Below are positions 9,397 to 17,300 of a stretch of DNA of 43,398 nucleotides, piece by piece. Each line of letters starts with the position of its first letter. The first letter of the stretch is position 1. This DNA is from Legionellaceae bacterium. GTDB taxonomy: Bacteria > Pseudomonadota > Gammaproteobacteria > Legionellales > Legionellaceae. The position numbers were made by a program, and so were the translations under genes. The notes below the pieces were generated by a model that was not told where the DNA came from, made no database searches, and was given only the letters and a program-made list of their open reading frames with translations. Location: the NCBI GenBank assembly GCA_029213075.1, contig JARGPO010000009.1:1-43398 (forward strand), written 5' to 3'.

Positions 9397-10003
9397 GCCC
9401 ATCCTCCTTGATTGCAACTTCACATATTTTCAAAGAGGCTCCTTTTCTAGATACATGCACCGGCACTCTTCTAATGCCTAATTGCTGAGTAATACGTCCT
9501 GCTTGGTCAAAATAAATAGGCCTTTTTAACTCTTGCTCCATTTGCCCTACTTCACCACCTGTTAGAATTATTTTAGCGTTCTTATCAACCTCTAATTTTT
9601 GTTTAACCCAAAGTACCTGAGCCGCATCATCTGCGTTAAATAACAACCAATTGGGCTTGTAATACGGAATATTTTCCAAGGCATTTACTTTGGTGCCTTT
9701 TGGCCATAAAACATTATTATCTGCATCGACTAAATCTTGAGCTAACACAATAGTTGGCGTGTAATAATAAGTGTTGTTTTTAAAAGCTCGCCTAAGGCCA
9801 ACTGGTGTTGGGCTATTTGCGTGATTCACAACTTGTGAAACCCATTTTTCTTCCATTGATTTTGTATCTGTAAGACTTAATTTTGACTCGATAAACTTCA
9901 TTAAACTTAACTCCGCAACTGGAAATGTTGAACCTACTACTCCTAAGTTGGCAGCATTCGCGGCTTGGCAAACCATAAAGATGATAAGCATCATTCCTTT
10001 CAT
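9386..10003 (-). CDS. traW: Conjugal transfer protein TraW
   Basis: 205 aa against 210 in F. Signal peptide (MKGMMLIIFMVCQAANA) and mature start NLGVVGSTFPVAE, which fits TraW proteins with their Gly-x-x-Gly and Phe-Pro-x-x-Glu. Later YTPTIVLAQDLVDADNNVLW and KIILTGGEVGQMEQEL also match the family. It is a periplasmic pilus-assembly factor that acts with TrbC and TraU. ATG at 10001-10003 overlaps the traC stop as ATGA, so translation is likely coupled. Confidence 0.92.
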   Translation of the reverse strand: MKGMMLIIFMVCQAANAANLGVVGSTFPVAELSLMKFIESKLSLTDTKSMEEKWVSQVVNHANSPTPVGLRRAFKNNTYYYTPTIVLAQDLVDADNNVLWPKGTKVNALENIPYYKPNWLLFNADDAAQVLWVKQKLEVDKNAKIILTGGEVGQMEQELKRPIYFDQAGRITQQLGIRRVPVHVSRKGASLKICEVAIKEDGHEL

Positions 10004-12570
10004 GATTGCGACGACCCTAGGACTTGATAAATCGCATCATCAATAGAGAATCCTTGCGCCATTTTGGCCTCTATCTCGCCGAACTCATCACCACTAGATG
10101 AAAATAATAATTTAGTATAAGGGTCGGCAAAATAACGATGAAAGCTATAAGTATTGCCAGCTTCAATCATAAGATTAGAAAAACCACTACCTACTACATC
10201 ACCAAAAGATTCAATCATTTTTTGTTGAAATGGATTAAAACGATTGGGGTAATCCCGTACGTATTCTTTAAAATTACCTTGGCGCATAATGATTTTAATA
10301 TCACTTGAAGCTGCAATTGCCTGGCCTTGAATGGTTTTTTCGGTATCTAACAAATATTGAGTAATTACCCCAAAGCCGCCATTATGCTTACGCGCAGTTC
10401 TAAAACCTTGCTCAATGAATTGTGCCGCAATTGGATTGCTGCCTGATGTTAAAAATCGCCACGCCTCATCTATTATGCAACGTTTTTTAATCCTTCTATC
10501 TGATTGGTAGAATTGCCCTTGGATAATGATAATCATTACAAACATAACAATCGTTAATAAATCAGGGTCATGTTGAAAGCCTCCCATCTCAAAGACCACA
10601 AGTTTTGATTTATTTACAAAAGGAGTATCGCCATTAAATAGATGACCATAAATTCCATCTCGTCCATATTTTTTAAGTAATATTACTAAATCACTAAGCC
10701 TTGAGTCCTCATCTGACTCAGCTGCTCTTTGACGCAACGCATCAAGCACATCATCTATACAGGCATCTCTACCTTTGTGTTGCCAACATGAGGTTGCTGC
10801 ATCTAATAAATATGATTTTTGTACATCGCAAACTGGTACATGTGGACTTGCCATAATTGCTAATAAATCTCTGATTTGAATACTATCTGTAACCTCATCT
10901 AACTTACCATCACGTGTTTGTACTTCTGTCTTTCCTTCAAAATCAAATAAGGTAAATGGGTTTAAGGTAATATTGGAAACATCAATATATGTGCCGCCGA
11001 CTAGCTCACAAAGGTGTTTATAAGAATGTCCTAAATCAATTACATAAGTAATTTCTCCAAGCGCTATGCCACTTAGAATTTGTGCTTGTTGAAACATGGA
11101 TTTACCAGCTCCGGATGAGCCGACGGTTAAAAAGTTAAAGTTGGTAATTGGTAGGTTTTTATTATCAAAGGTATTTAGATAAAATATTTGATTGCGATGC
11201 GTTGGTATTAGAAGCCCCGAGAGAGAGCCTTTAAAATCAGCGACTATTGGCATTAAGTTGGCAATATTATAATGAGTCATAGTTTTAATTAGACCCAATG
11301 CTTCAAAGTCTTTAAAAAATCCCTCGGTCATAAAAAATGGTAGGCTTGCAAGATAGCGAACCCAGCCGGTTGCACGAGATTGTTGTAGCTCAAAACCTAA
11401 TTGGCGATAACTACTGATGGTTTTAGCTACCACCTCTCGTTCTTGTTCTGGTTTTGTAAATAGCACAACGTTATAAAACATCGGTAGTAGGCTTAAATTA
11501 TCGCGACTACCTTCTTCATGAATAAAATTCCAGGAATCAATTTCATCTTTAGCGCCTGGATTTAAAAAGTGTTGGATTTGATTGGCATTAGCGTTTAGAG
11601 ATTTGGCGCGATTTTTAGCCCGAGCTAGCATTTTATCTTGATTAACTCCACGAATGGTTAGGCTTATTAAAAATGAACATGGAATGCCGTGCTCTGGGTG
11701 TAGGAGGTTTGCGAATAAATCAGGCGTTTGCCAAAGGGCTAATTCTTTTGGCCACTTTTCAATATGACAGTTTATAATGCGGGTTTGATAAGGATTGCCT
11801 TCTTTATCACTACCTTCATAATCAATATTTAAATCTTTGATTGAAAATAAGCTATTGCCCGCTGGAATTATATGACTTAATGGTAAATTCTCATCTATAG
11901 CCACATCTGGCCACTGCATGTTATTTAACTCTGGTGCGAGTAACGCTCGCATTAAACCTAGAAAATCTTGTTGTTCAATGCGCGTATGATGAAGTCCTGC
12001 AACACTTAACTCTGATTCAATGTTTTCTCGAAGATTAGTTAGCCTTTCAAATGTGCGTGCGGAAAAAAATAAATATACTCGGTAATCTGAAAGTTGAGCT
12101 GCAATATTACGTCCATTTACATATCTATCTTGTGCTGCTTTTAAATGATATTTTTCATTAATTAAAGCAAGCCTCTCATAAATTCCGCCTTCATTTATCA
12201 TCGGTTCAAAGCCATTTTTAAGCGTCTCACTGAGATAGTGATGTCGATAAAGCATCACTGTGCAATCAACACCTACGGGTAATTTATTTTTAAGAAGCTC
12301 AGCCATTGATTTAACTAACACCTCATCAGCTCCTGCTGCAGGCATTAGGTGCAACCCAAATCCAACTGAGTTTTTATTTATAAAAAATAAATCATCATCC
12401 ACTGATTCATAGGGAAGTATGCTTTTAATCGAAGGCATATCTAAATTTAATGATGATTTTACAAGCTCTGATTTTCTCTCTGAGTCAGGCGGCATATGGT
12501 TGCCCTCTCCAAGTCTGCTTGCAAACTTATGTAGTAATCCTTTGCTTAAATCTATAATGTCATCAAGCAT
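10000..12570 (-). CDS. traC: Type IV secretion ATPase TraC (VirB4-like)
   Basis: 856 aa, near F TraC (875 aa). Cytoplasmic or membrane-associated ATPase that energises pilus assembly. The N-terminal TraC_F_IV-type domain includes LTIRGVNQDKMLARAKNRA. The P-loop is LTVGSSGAGKSMFQQAQ (lysine 490). A Walker B-like RRIKKRCIIDEAWRFL follows, then FRTARKHNGGFGVITQ, typical of VirB4/TraC enzymes. ATG at 12568-12570 follows AGGAG at good spacing and overlaps traV by 8 bases. All expected motifs are intact. Confidence 0.96.
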   Translation of the reverse strand: MLDDIIDLSKGLLHKFASRLGEGNHMPPDSERKSELVKSSLNLDMPSIKSILPYESVDDDLFFINKNSVGFGLHLMPAAGADEVLVKSMAELLKNKLPVGVDCTVMLYRHHYLSETLKNGFEPMINEGGIYERLALINEKYHLKAAQDRYVNGRNIAAQLSDYRVYLFFSARTFERLTNLRENIESELSVAGLHHTRIEQQDFLGLMRALLAPELNNMQWPDVAIDENLPLSHIIPAGNSLFSIKDLNIDYEGSDKEGNPYQTRIINCHIEKWPKELALWQTPDLFANLLHPEHGIPCSFLISLTIRGVNQDKMLARAKNRAKSLNANANQIQHFLNPGAKDEIDSWNFIHEEGSRDNLSLLPMFYNVVLFTKPEQEREVVAKTISSYRQLGFELQQSRATGWVRYLASLPFFMTEGFFKDFEALGLIKTMTHYNIANLMPIVADFKGSLSGLLIPTHRNQIFYLNTFDNKNLPITNFNFLTVGSSGAGKSMFQQAQILSGIALGEITYVIDLGHSYKHLCELVGGTYIDVSNITLNPFTLFDFEGKTEVQTRDGKLDEVTDSIQIRDLLAIMASPHVPVCDVQKSYLLDAATSCWQHKGRDACIDDVLDALRQRAAESDEDSRLSDLVILLKKYGRDGIYGHLFNGDTPFVNKSKLVVFEMGGFQHDPDLLTIVMFVMIIIIQGQFYQSDRRIKKRCIIDEAWRFLTSGSNPIAAQFIEQGFRTARKHNGGFGVITQYLLDTEKTIQGQAIAASSDIKIIMRQGNFKEYVRDYPNRFNPFQQKMIESFGDVVGSGFSNLMIEAGNTYSFHRYFADPYTKLLFSSSGDEFGEIEAKMAQGFSIDDAIYQVLGSSQS

Positions 12571-12721
12571 TAGCGTCTCCTTTAATCTCAGTCATAGCAT
12601 TAACTTCTTCTATGCTTAAGCAAGTGTCGGTCGCAGTTTTATTACAACTAAATTCGGTGTTAATTGGTGCACAAGCACTGCAAAAAATAGTGATAAGTAA
12701 AATATTAAAAAGGTGTTTCAT
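12563..12721 (-). CDS. traV: Minimal TraV-type lipoprotein (52 aa)
   Basis: A 52-codon frame between traB and traC, where F plasmids carry traV. The ATG at 12719-12721 overlaps the traB stop (ATGA) and the TGA at 12563-12565 overlaps the start of traC. The N-terminus MKHLFNILLITIFCSAC is a lipoprotein signal with a probable lipidated Cys17. Then comes NTEFSCNKTATDTCLSIEEV, which follows the TraV pattern Phe-x-Cys...Cys-x-Ser-x-x-Glu-Val. F TraV is about 171 aa; only the N-terminal core is present here. TraV anchors the TraK/TraB outer-membrane complex. The identity rests on the short motif plus perfect position. Confidence 0.72.
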   Translation of the reverse strand: MKHLFNILLITIFCSACAPINTEFSCNKTATDTCLSIEEVNAMTEIKGDANA

Positions 12722-13938
12722 GGTTCAACTCCATCGGCCAGATTGGATTTATCAATACGATTTAAAACAGCTGTAGGTACTGTGAAATCAGAATTTTCAT
12801 CAGTGTTTTCTAAATTTAGATTTTTATGTTTTGTATCTTCTTCTGGCTCTAAATAAAATCCATCCTTAAATACAATTGTGACGAGACTTCCAGAGCCAAC
12901 TTGAATTACCGGATGATATTGCTCAGCGCGTTTTACATAGTAATTAGATAGAACTTCAGATGCCTTTGACGCGCCTCCATAAGCGGCATATGGTGCGATA
13001 TTGCTTGATGGCACTAAGCTTGATTGACCAAGCGTGCTCACATTTTGAATTGATTGTGAATATTGCGCAGCCGATGCAATACCAGATAATGCACCACTAA
13101 TACCAGCCCATTGCATAATTTTGTTATCGCGCATTAAAGGTCTACCTTTAATGCCAACCTTGCCACCAAAAAATGCCCAACCGGTGACTGCCTTATCAAT
13201 AATAGGCTTGCCTTTTTGTGCGCACGATAGTTTATCTAATACAACATAGGCGCGCTCACTAGAAATATCTCCATATGAGCTTGCGGTTACAAAACAACCT
13301 TGAAGATGTGAGTACTCACCATTTGGTAGAGTGCCTTTTTGCATGAGTTTAAATAACATCACGCCATTATTTTTACTCTGCCCATTAACCGATGCATCAG
13401 CATCCGCCCCTCCTAAAACCACAGCTCTTACAAAAGTACCACTTGGCACGTAATGTTCTGGATTTAAGTGATTGTCATTTGTAAGTCTTGGCTCTTTATA
13501 TCGAAATGAGATTGAATTGATACTTATCGGATGTGTGTTTATATCATTATTAATGTTGGCTTCCTTCCAAGAAGGTATGTCTTTAATTATTGGGGCTTGT
13601 GGTAAGCTGCTAACGACGATTTTGTGATTGGCCCTTCTTTTTTTATCTTTCTTGTCTTTTTCAAGCATTGTTTTTTGTAATTGCAACATCTCGTTTTTTA
13701 AACTCTCTAGTTCTGATTGTTGCATAGATAAAGCACTTTCGGTATTTGCCGCACTAAAGCTTGCATCAACTACACCTGTTAAAGTTTCTTTATCAGCTAC
13801 TTTGCTTTTAAGATGTGGCTTATCTTTAGAGATAAGTAGGATTGATATACTTAATACTAAGAGCAATCCAACAATTACCGCTAAAAAATATTTGCGTTGC
13901 TTGTGAAGCATTAATTTATTAATAGCGAAATTAGCCAT
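12718..13938 (-). CDS. traB: Conjugal transfer protein TraB (VirB10-like)
   Basis: 406 aa (F TraB 475). Envelope-spanning scaffold anchored in the inner membrane: one transmembrane segment near residues 15-35 (YFLAVIVGLLLVLSISILLI), a coiled-coil/Lys-rich stretch (~70-105), then a VirB10-like periplasmic domain with YVPSGTFVRAVVLGGADADA, QGCFVTASSYGDISSERAYV and VTGWAFFGGKVGIKGR. Start chosen at ATG 13936-13938, which has GGAG eight bases before it and an 8-base overlap with traK. The frame is open to 13986, but that upstream start is a TTG without a site. Partners in F are TraK and TraV. Confidence 0.93.
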   Translation of the reverse strand: MANFAINKLMLHKQRKYFLAVIVGLLLVLSISILLISKDKPHLKSKVADKETLTGVVDASFSAANTESALSMQQSELESLKNEMLQLQKTMLEKDKKDKKRRANHKIVVSSLPQAPIIKDIPSWKEANINNDINTHPISINSISFRYKEPRLTNDNHLNPEHYVPSGTFVRAVVLGGADADASVNGQSKNNGVMLFKLMQKGTLPNGEYSHLQGCFVTASSYGDISSERAYVVLDKLSCAQKGKPIIDKAVTGWAFFGGKVGIKGRPLMRDNKIMQWAGISGALSGIASAAQYSQSIQNVSTLGQSSLVPSSNIAPYAAYGGASKASEVLSNYYVKRAEQYHPVIQVGSGSLVTIVFKDGFYLEPEEDTKHKNLNLENTDENSDFTVPTAVLNRIDKSNLADGVEP

Positions 13939-14623
13939 GGGAATGCTCCGAAATGCGGTATATTTTAGTTGTTTGTTTAGGCGCAAGATTTTGCTTGGTT
14001 ATAAAAACCTTTTTCACATCAACTGCTTTAAACCAATTATCATCAATGGTTATTGGTGCTTTACTGGCGTTATATATTTCTAAAACCTCACCAGTTAATC
14101 CAAGTCCTGAATATGTGGTTTTGGGAGTTAACATTAATCCTTTTTGCAGGCGGATTACTCGCCCATAATGATGCTTTTCATGAAATTCTGCTGATTTACT
14201 AGAATTAAGCATATTTTGCATAAGCCAAGCTATATTGATATTTGATTGCGGCTTAATAGTTTTAGGTTTTTTAATACTCGGCACGATTGGCACAAATTCA
14301 ATGGTTTTACCTAAAGAATCTTCTACATCGATGGTGGTTGAAAAATGATGTCCTGCTTTTGTTGTTAGAAACAAAGTAAATGGTTTTTGGTTATTCAAGG
14401 TTACATATAAGCTTCCATCCTCTTCATTTTTAATTGCCATATAATTTTCTGGGAAATGGGCTTGGGTAATCTTATCTCCTCTTACAACTAGGCGATTATA
14501 ATTACTCTTGCTCAAAGTAATTGCCATATCGGTATTATCATGAAACGGTTGAATAGTCAGTGCTTGAGAGGCCGCTGCTACTAGCATTAAACAAAAAACA
14601 TAAATTAATTTAGGCATTTTCAT
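13931..14623 (-). CDS. traK: Conjugal transfer secretin-like protein TraK
   Basis: 230 aa (F TraK 242). VirB9-like outer-membrane core component with signal peptide (LIYVFCLMLVAAASQA). The mature part begins LTIQPFHDNTDMAITLSKSN, followed by RLVVRGDKITQAHFPENY, the usual TraK N-terminal region. The C-terminal half has GLMLTPKTTYSGLGLTGEVL, as in other TraK proteins. ATG at 14621-14623 lies only two bases from AGGA, so the second ATG (14615-14617), eight bases from it, may be the true start. It overlaps traE by 14 bases. Confidence 0.91.
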   Translation of the reverse strand: MKMPKLIYVFCLMLVAAASQALTIQPFHDNTDMAITLSKSNYNRLVVRGDKITQAHFPENYMAIKNEEDGSLYVTLNNQKPFTLFLTTKAGHHFSTTIDVEDSLGKTIEFVPIVPSIKKPKTIKPQSNINIAWLMQNMLNSSKSAEFHEKHHYGRVIRLQKGLMLTPKTTYSGLGLTGEVLEIYNASKAPITIDDNWFKAVDVKKVFITKQNLAPKQTTKIYRISEHSHG

Positions 14624-15179
14624 TTTCCTTTATAGACATAAACTTTTTAATTGCGAGCCTTCCAAAGCGATATTTATATTGCAATTTATAGGTTATGTGC
14701 TCAGCTTTAAGCTCTCTAAAACCAACAGATCGTTTTAATACGCCTCTAATTAAGCAAGTTAAGGAGTTACTATCTGGGTGAATCTCTGAGATCTCAAAAT
14801 TACTAGATATTTGCCCCGTTTTAATTAATTTTGCCTCACCCTCCAGTTGGCGTGAAAAGTCCGCAAACTGAGCATTGCCTACAAAATCCAATAATCGCTT
14901 ATGATGAGATGAAACGGTTTCTGGGCTAATATTTAGACGTAGATAAAGAAAATTCTCACTCATCATAGTTAAATATTTGTTATCAACTGCTATATCGCTT
15001 TTGCTATAACTTAAATTAGTAAAAAATGGCGTTATTTCTATTTGCTTATGCATACCCATATAAAAAGCGAGTCCAGCCATTAAAATATTGGTAATTAACA
15101 AGCTAAAAACTAGCGCTACCATTAAGTTGAAACGCTCTACTAATTTAGCTAATTTATGTTTTTGAATATTAAAGTTCAT
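14610..15179 (-). CDS. traE: Conjugal transfer protein TraE (VirB5/VirB8-position)
   Basis: 189 aa, almost the same as F TraE (188). A single N-terminal membrane anchor (about 20-42, MVALVFSLLITNILMAGLAF), then a periplasmic domain containing TPFFTNLSYSKSDIAVDNKY and LMMSENFLYLRLNISPETV-like sequence typical of TraE. ATG at 15177-15179 follows GAGGGTGA. It lies in the order A-L-E-K, as in F. TraE is needed for pilus assembly. Confidence 0.92.
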   Translation of the reverse strand: MNFNIQKHKLAKLVERFNLMVALVFSLLITNILMAGLAFYMGMHKQIEITPFFTNLSYSKSDIAVDNKYLTMMSENFLYLRLNISPETVSSHHKRLLDFVGNAQFADFSRQLEGEAKLIKTGQISSNFEISEIHPDSNSLTCLIRGVLKRSVGFRELKAEHITYKLQYKYRFGRLAIKKFMSIKENENA

Positions 15180-15185
15180 GAAATT

Positions 15186-15485
15186 TCACCCTCTCCATAC
15201 GCGGTAATATGATGGTGGAAGATTTGAAACTGCAATCTTTGATATGGGATCTGGCATATGCCAATAGAGTTGTATAAGTAGAAACCTTGGCCCATGACCT
15301 TGTTTTAAATGCTTTAAGAAAGTGTACAAACCAAAGCCTAAAGCTCCAACTAAAAGCTTATGGTTTGATGTTACTAATAACATCAAACCTAGTGCGGCTA
15401 TTAAAAGCTCATCTATCGTTAAACTCATATAACGCTTTGGTTCATCAAGACTACTTATCACTCGATATAATGCACCGTTATCCAT
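15186..15485 (-). CDS. traL: Conjugal transfer protein TraL
   Basis: 99 aa (F TraL 91). Small inner-membrane protein, VirB3-like. N-terminal ISSLDEPKRYMSLTIDE is the conserved TraL opening, followed by two hydrophobic helices (about 28-47 and 49-62) and a C-terminal soluble tail. Start chosen at ATG 15483-15485: the AAAGGG site spans the traA stop. The frame extends to 15506, but only to a TTG. Confidence 0.92.
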   Translation of the reverse strand: MDNGALYRVISSLDEPKRYMSLTIDELLIAALGLMLLVTSNHKLLVGALGFGLYTFLKHLKQGHGPRFLLIQLYWHMPDPISKIAVSNLPPSYYRVWRG

Positions 15486-15495
15486 ATGCTGCCCT

Positions 15496-15783
15496 TTAAA
15501 ATACAAATGTATTAATTAAAAATGCTGGTAATAGTGCAATTACAAAGACCCCTACAAATACCATTGGATTTTTTGTTTTAACCGCCATCGCAGCTGATAA
15601 AATGATGTCGACTAAAATAAAGATTTTCCAAAAAGTACCGGAACCACCGAGCATGTCTTGGATATCTCCTTGCATAGCGCCTGCGAGCCTATCTGTTGCA
15701 TGTACTTCAGTCGCCAATAAAAAAGCTGATGCACAAACTCCAGCTTGCTTTATTTTATTCACTAATTTTTTACTAATGTTCAC
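15496..15783 (-). CDS. traA: F-type pilin precursor TraA
   Basis: Start chosen at GTG 15781-15783 because AAGGAG lies seven bases before it; an in-frame ATG at 15801 precedes that site. The 95-aa precursor has a basic N-terminus and hydrophobic leader ending ATEVHA, after which signal peptidase would leave a 66-residue pilin (F pilin: 70). The mature chain starts TDRLAGAMQGDIQDMLGG and has two hydrophobic helices, FWKIFILVDIILSAAMAV and a C-terminal one ending LLPAFLINTFVF, separated by KTKNP, as in F pilins. It is the first structural gene of the operon, right after the replication pair. Confidence 0.88.
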   Translation of the reverse strand: MNISKKLVNKIKQAGVCASAFLLATEVHATDRLAGAMQGDIQDMLGGSGTFWKIFILVDIILSAAMAVKTKNPMVFVGVFVIALLPAFLINTFVF

Positions 15784-15797
15784 AATTTTTCTCCTTA

Positions 15798-16286
15798 TCA
15801 TGGTTGTATATTTAACATCGTTTTTATTTGCTGAAGATGGGCATAAGCTACGTTTAAATCTCTTTTCTGCTCAAATCTGGAGGCTTGAACAAAATCACTT
15901 GCAGCGTGGTATGACTTACAGCATTCGATAAATTGCGGTAGTGTTGGTGGAAGAGGATATGTTTTAAGACATACTCGTAATGCATGTTCAAAGTTTTTAT
16001 CTTCAAAACCACTTAATCCTTTAAGCCAAGCTTCTTTGCTGTACTTTAAAAAGTCATCTGTTTTATAAATACTTCTCCAAACATGACCATACATAGCTGA
16101 AAAGCGAAGAAATAATCTATCAATACGCTTTTGATTTCTTGTTAAATTCGCAGAAGTTGATGACATTGGTTGCTGGTTCGGTGTTGTTATTGGTTTCGCA
16201 TTCTGGGATGTAGTCGATGCCTCCTTTACAGCTTTCCCAGAAAAAGTCTGTGGGTTGTTTGGCATTAGGCTTTTTATATGTTGCAT
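15798..16286 (-). CDS. Lambda P-like putative helicase loader
   Basis: 162 aa from ATG 16284-16286, chosen because AGGAG stands about eight bases before it; a weaker upstream start at 16322 exists. Residues 1-50 are low-complexity (Ser/Thr/Asn/Gln). The rest is helical, with RIDRLFLRFSAMYGHVWRSI and YPLPPTLPQFIECCKSY. The latter resembles phage lambda P and related helicase loaders, in which a Pro-Pro-x-x-x-x-Phe segment closes the conserved region. The start lies 167 bp inside the upstream O-like gene, in another frame. Together the two look like an initiator plus loader that recruits host DnaB to the origin embedded upstream. Family similarity is by eye only. Confidence 0.6.
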   Translation of the reverse strand: MQHIKSLMPNNPQTFSGKAVKEASTTSQNAKPITTPNQQPMSSTSANLTRNQKRIDRLFLRFSAMYGHVWRSIYKTDDFLKYSKEAWLKGLSGFEDKNFEHALRVCLKTYPLPPTLPQFIECCKSYHAASDFVQASRFEQKRDLNVAYAHLQQIKTMLNIQP

Positions 16287-17034
16287 TAAGTGTCTCCTGT
16301 GGTATTTGCGTATAAATCTCATCTTCCCAACAGCGTTTTGCTAGCCAATTTGCTGGATGCTTCCAGTTTGGCATCCATACACCTGCTAGTTTTTGCTGTT
16401 GATAATGATTGATTTGCTCTGTAAGTGCTGAGAGTATTTTGGGAAATAAAGTTTCATCTGGATTTATTTTTATAAACTCATTCAAGGCAGAATTTTTGTT
16501 TTTAGGGTTTGGGTAAATATCCCAAAACTTTTCAAAGTTTTTATATAAAAAAACATAAATATATTTATTACTATGAGGTGTGTCGGCCTGAGGGGTTTTG
16601 GCCATGTCGGCTTCTGTGTGGATAACTTCAGGATCCCTTGATTTTACTGGGTTATAATCTGTCGGCCTTATGTCGGCCTGGGGTGTCGGCCTCATGTCGG
16701 CCTTGTTTTGGACGGATCTATCCATTGCAGCTAATTTGCATTTTAAAATTAAATGCTTATCTGTAGATTGAAGTTCTATAATCCCAGCGCGCTCTAGTGA
16801 TTTGATAACACGTCTTACTTGCTGTTGGCTAGGATATTCAGTTTTTACCCCAGCAATTGGTGCAACATACAAAACTTCACGCAGTGATTGATAGCTTATT
16901 CTGCGCTTGATGCCCACAATACAAGTTTCTTTATCCATGTAAGGACGAATACCCATGAGGTATGCAACTCTTTGAATTAAAGGCAAATCTTGTAGCGCGG
17001 TTAATTCCTGCGTATTTATAAATAAAAAACTCAT
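16120..17034 (-). CDS. Lambda O-like putative replication initiator, origin embedded
   Basis: 304 aa in three parts. Residues 1-105 look like a winged helix (PSQQQVRRVIKSLERAGIIE). Residues 106-160 are a polar linker with repeated PTPQAD/TPQAD. Residues 165-245 contain FEKFWDIYPNPKNKNSA and WKHPANWLAKRCWEDEI, a pattern common in phage and ICE replication proteins related to lambda O and DnaT. The linker DNA holds repeats, a DnaA box and an AT-rich stretch (separate entry). Lambda O has the same layout, with DNA-binding domain, origin-encoding linker and loader-binding domain. ATG at 17032-17034 is preceded by GGTGGA. It is the first gene downstream of the operon promoter. It could also be a regulator of the Legionella vir-region type; I favour replication. 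Confidence 0.6.
   Translation of the reverse strand: MSFLFINTQELTALQDLPLIQRVAYLMGIRPYMDKETCIVGIKRRISYQSLREVLYVAPIAGVKTEYPSQQQVRRVIKSLERAGIIELQSTDKHLILKCKLAAMDRSVQNKADMRPTPQADIRPTDYNPVKSRDPEVIHTEADMAKTPQADTPHSNKYIYVFLYKNFEKFWDIYPNPKNKNSALNEFIKINPDETLFPKILSALTEQINHYQQQKLAGVWMPNWKHPANWLAKRCWEDEIYTQIPQETLNATYKKPNAKQPTDFFWESCKGGIDYIPECETNNNTEPATNVINFCEFNKKSKAY
16508..16703. other. Putative iteron-type replication origin
   Basis: Plus-strand TGTCGGCCT occurs at 16581, 16660, 16671, 16684 and 16695, with a one-mismatch copy (TGTCGGCTT) at 16605. Start-to-start spacings are 24, 55, 11, 13 and 11 bp, near whole helical turns. TGTGGATAA at 16617-16625 is a perfect inverse DnaA box (TTATCCACA). Next to the array, 16538-16574 has 35 of 37 bases A or T, a likely unwinding element. 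An inverted repeat (tttggg/cccaaa, 16508-16526) borders it. All of this lies inside the O-like gene, as in phage lambda. No replication evidence exists; the call is architectural. Confidence 0.65.
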
Positions 17035-17130
17035 TTTCCACCGTATTTATCTAGTTCAAACACTTATAACTAATTACATTCAATCACAATTGATATCAAA
17101 TAATTAATCAATGTGGTCTTTGCATAACCT

Positions 17131-17158
17131 ATATTAGTGTAATGATAAATAGTGTCAA
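17131..17158 (-). promoter_or_regulatory. Sigma-70-type promoter of the replication/tra operon
   Basis: On the minus strand, TTGACA (17158-17153) and TAATAT (17136-17131) are separated by 16 bp. The -35 is perfect and the -10 matches at five of six positions. Transcription would start near 17125, about 90 bases before the O-like ATG at 17034. A perfect palindrome ATTA-N3-TAAT (17133-17143) overlaps the -10 and spacer and could be an operator, which would suit a conjugation operon that is normally silent. The rest of 17035-17300 holds no gene that I can see. Confidence 0.6.
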
Positions 17159-17300
17159 TAGAGTTTGTGGCGGTGTTATTAAATGAACTTAAATGAATTT
17201 AAAAATAATCTAGAATCAAATATTAGCTAGATAAGAGTGCAATCCAATAAGAATTGCATAGAAAATTATTTGAGTATCATATGTGTTCAAAATAAAAAAA

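Noticed and set aside
13938-13986. Longer N-terminus for TraB
   Set aside because: Starts at TTG without a binding site; the ATG at 13938 has GGAG at proper distance.
16581-16703. Repeats only as coding of a PTPQAD peptide
   Set aside because: The 9-mer lies in two reading-frame contexts (RPTP, QADI, ADMA), is conserved as DNA, and sits with a DnaA box and an AT-rich stretch; kept as a possible origin, though not proven.
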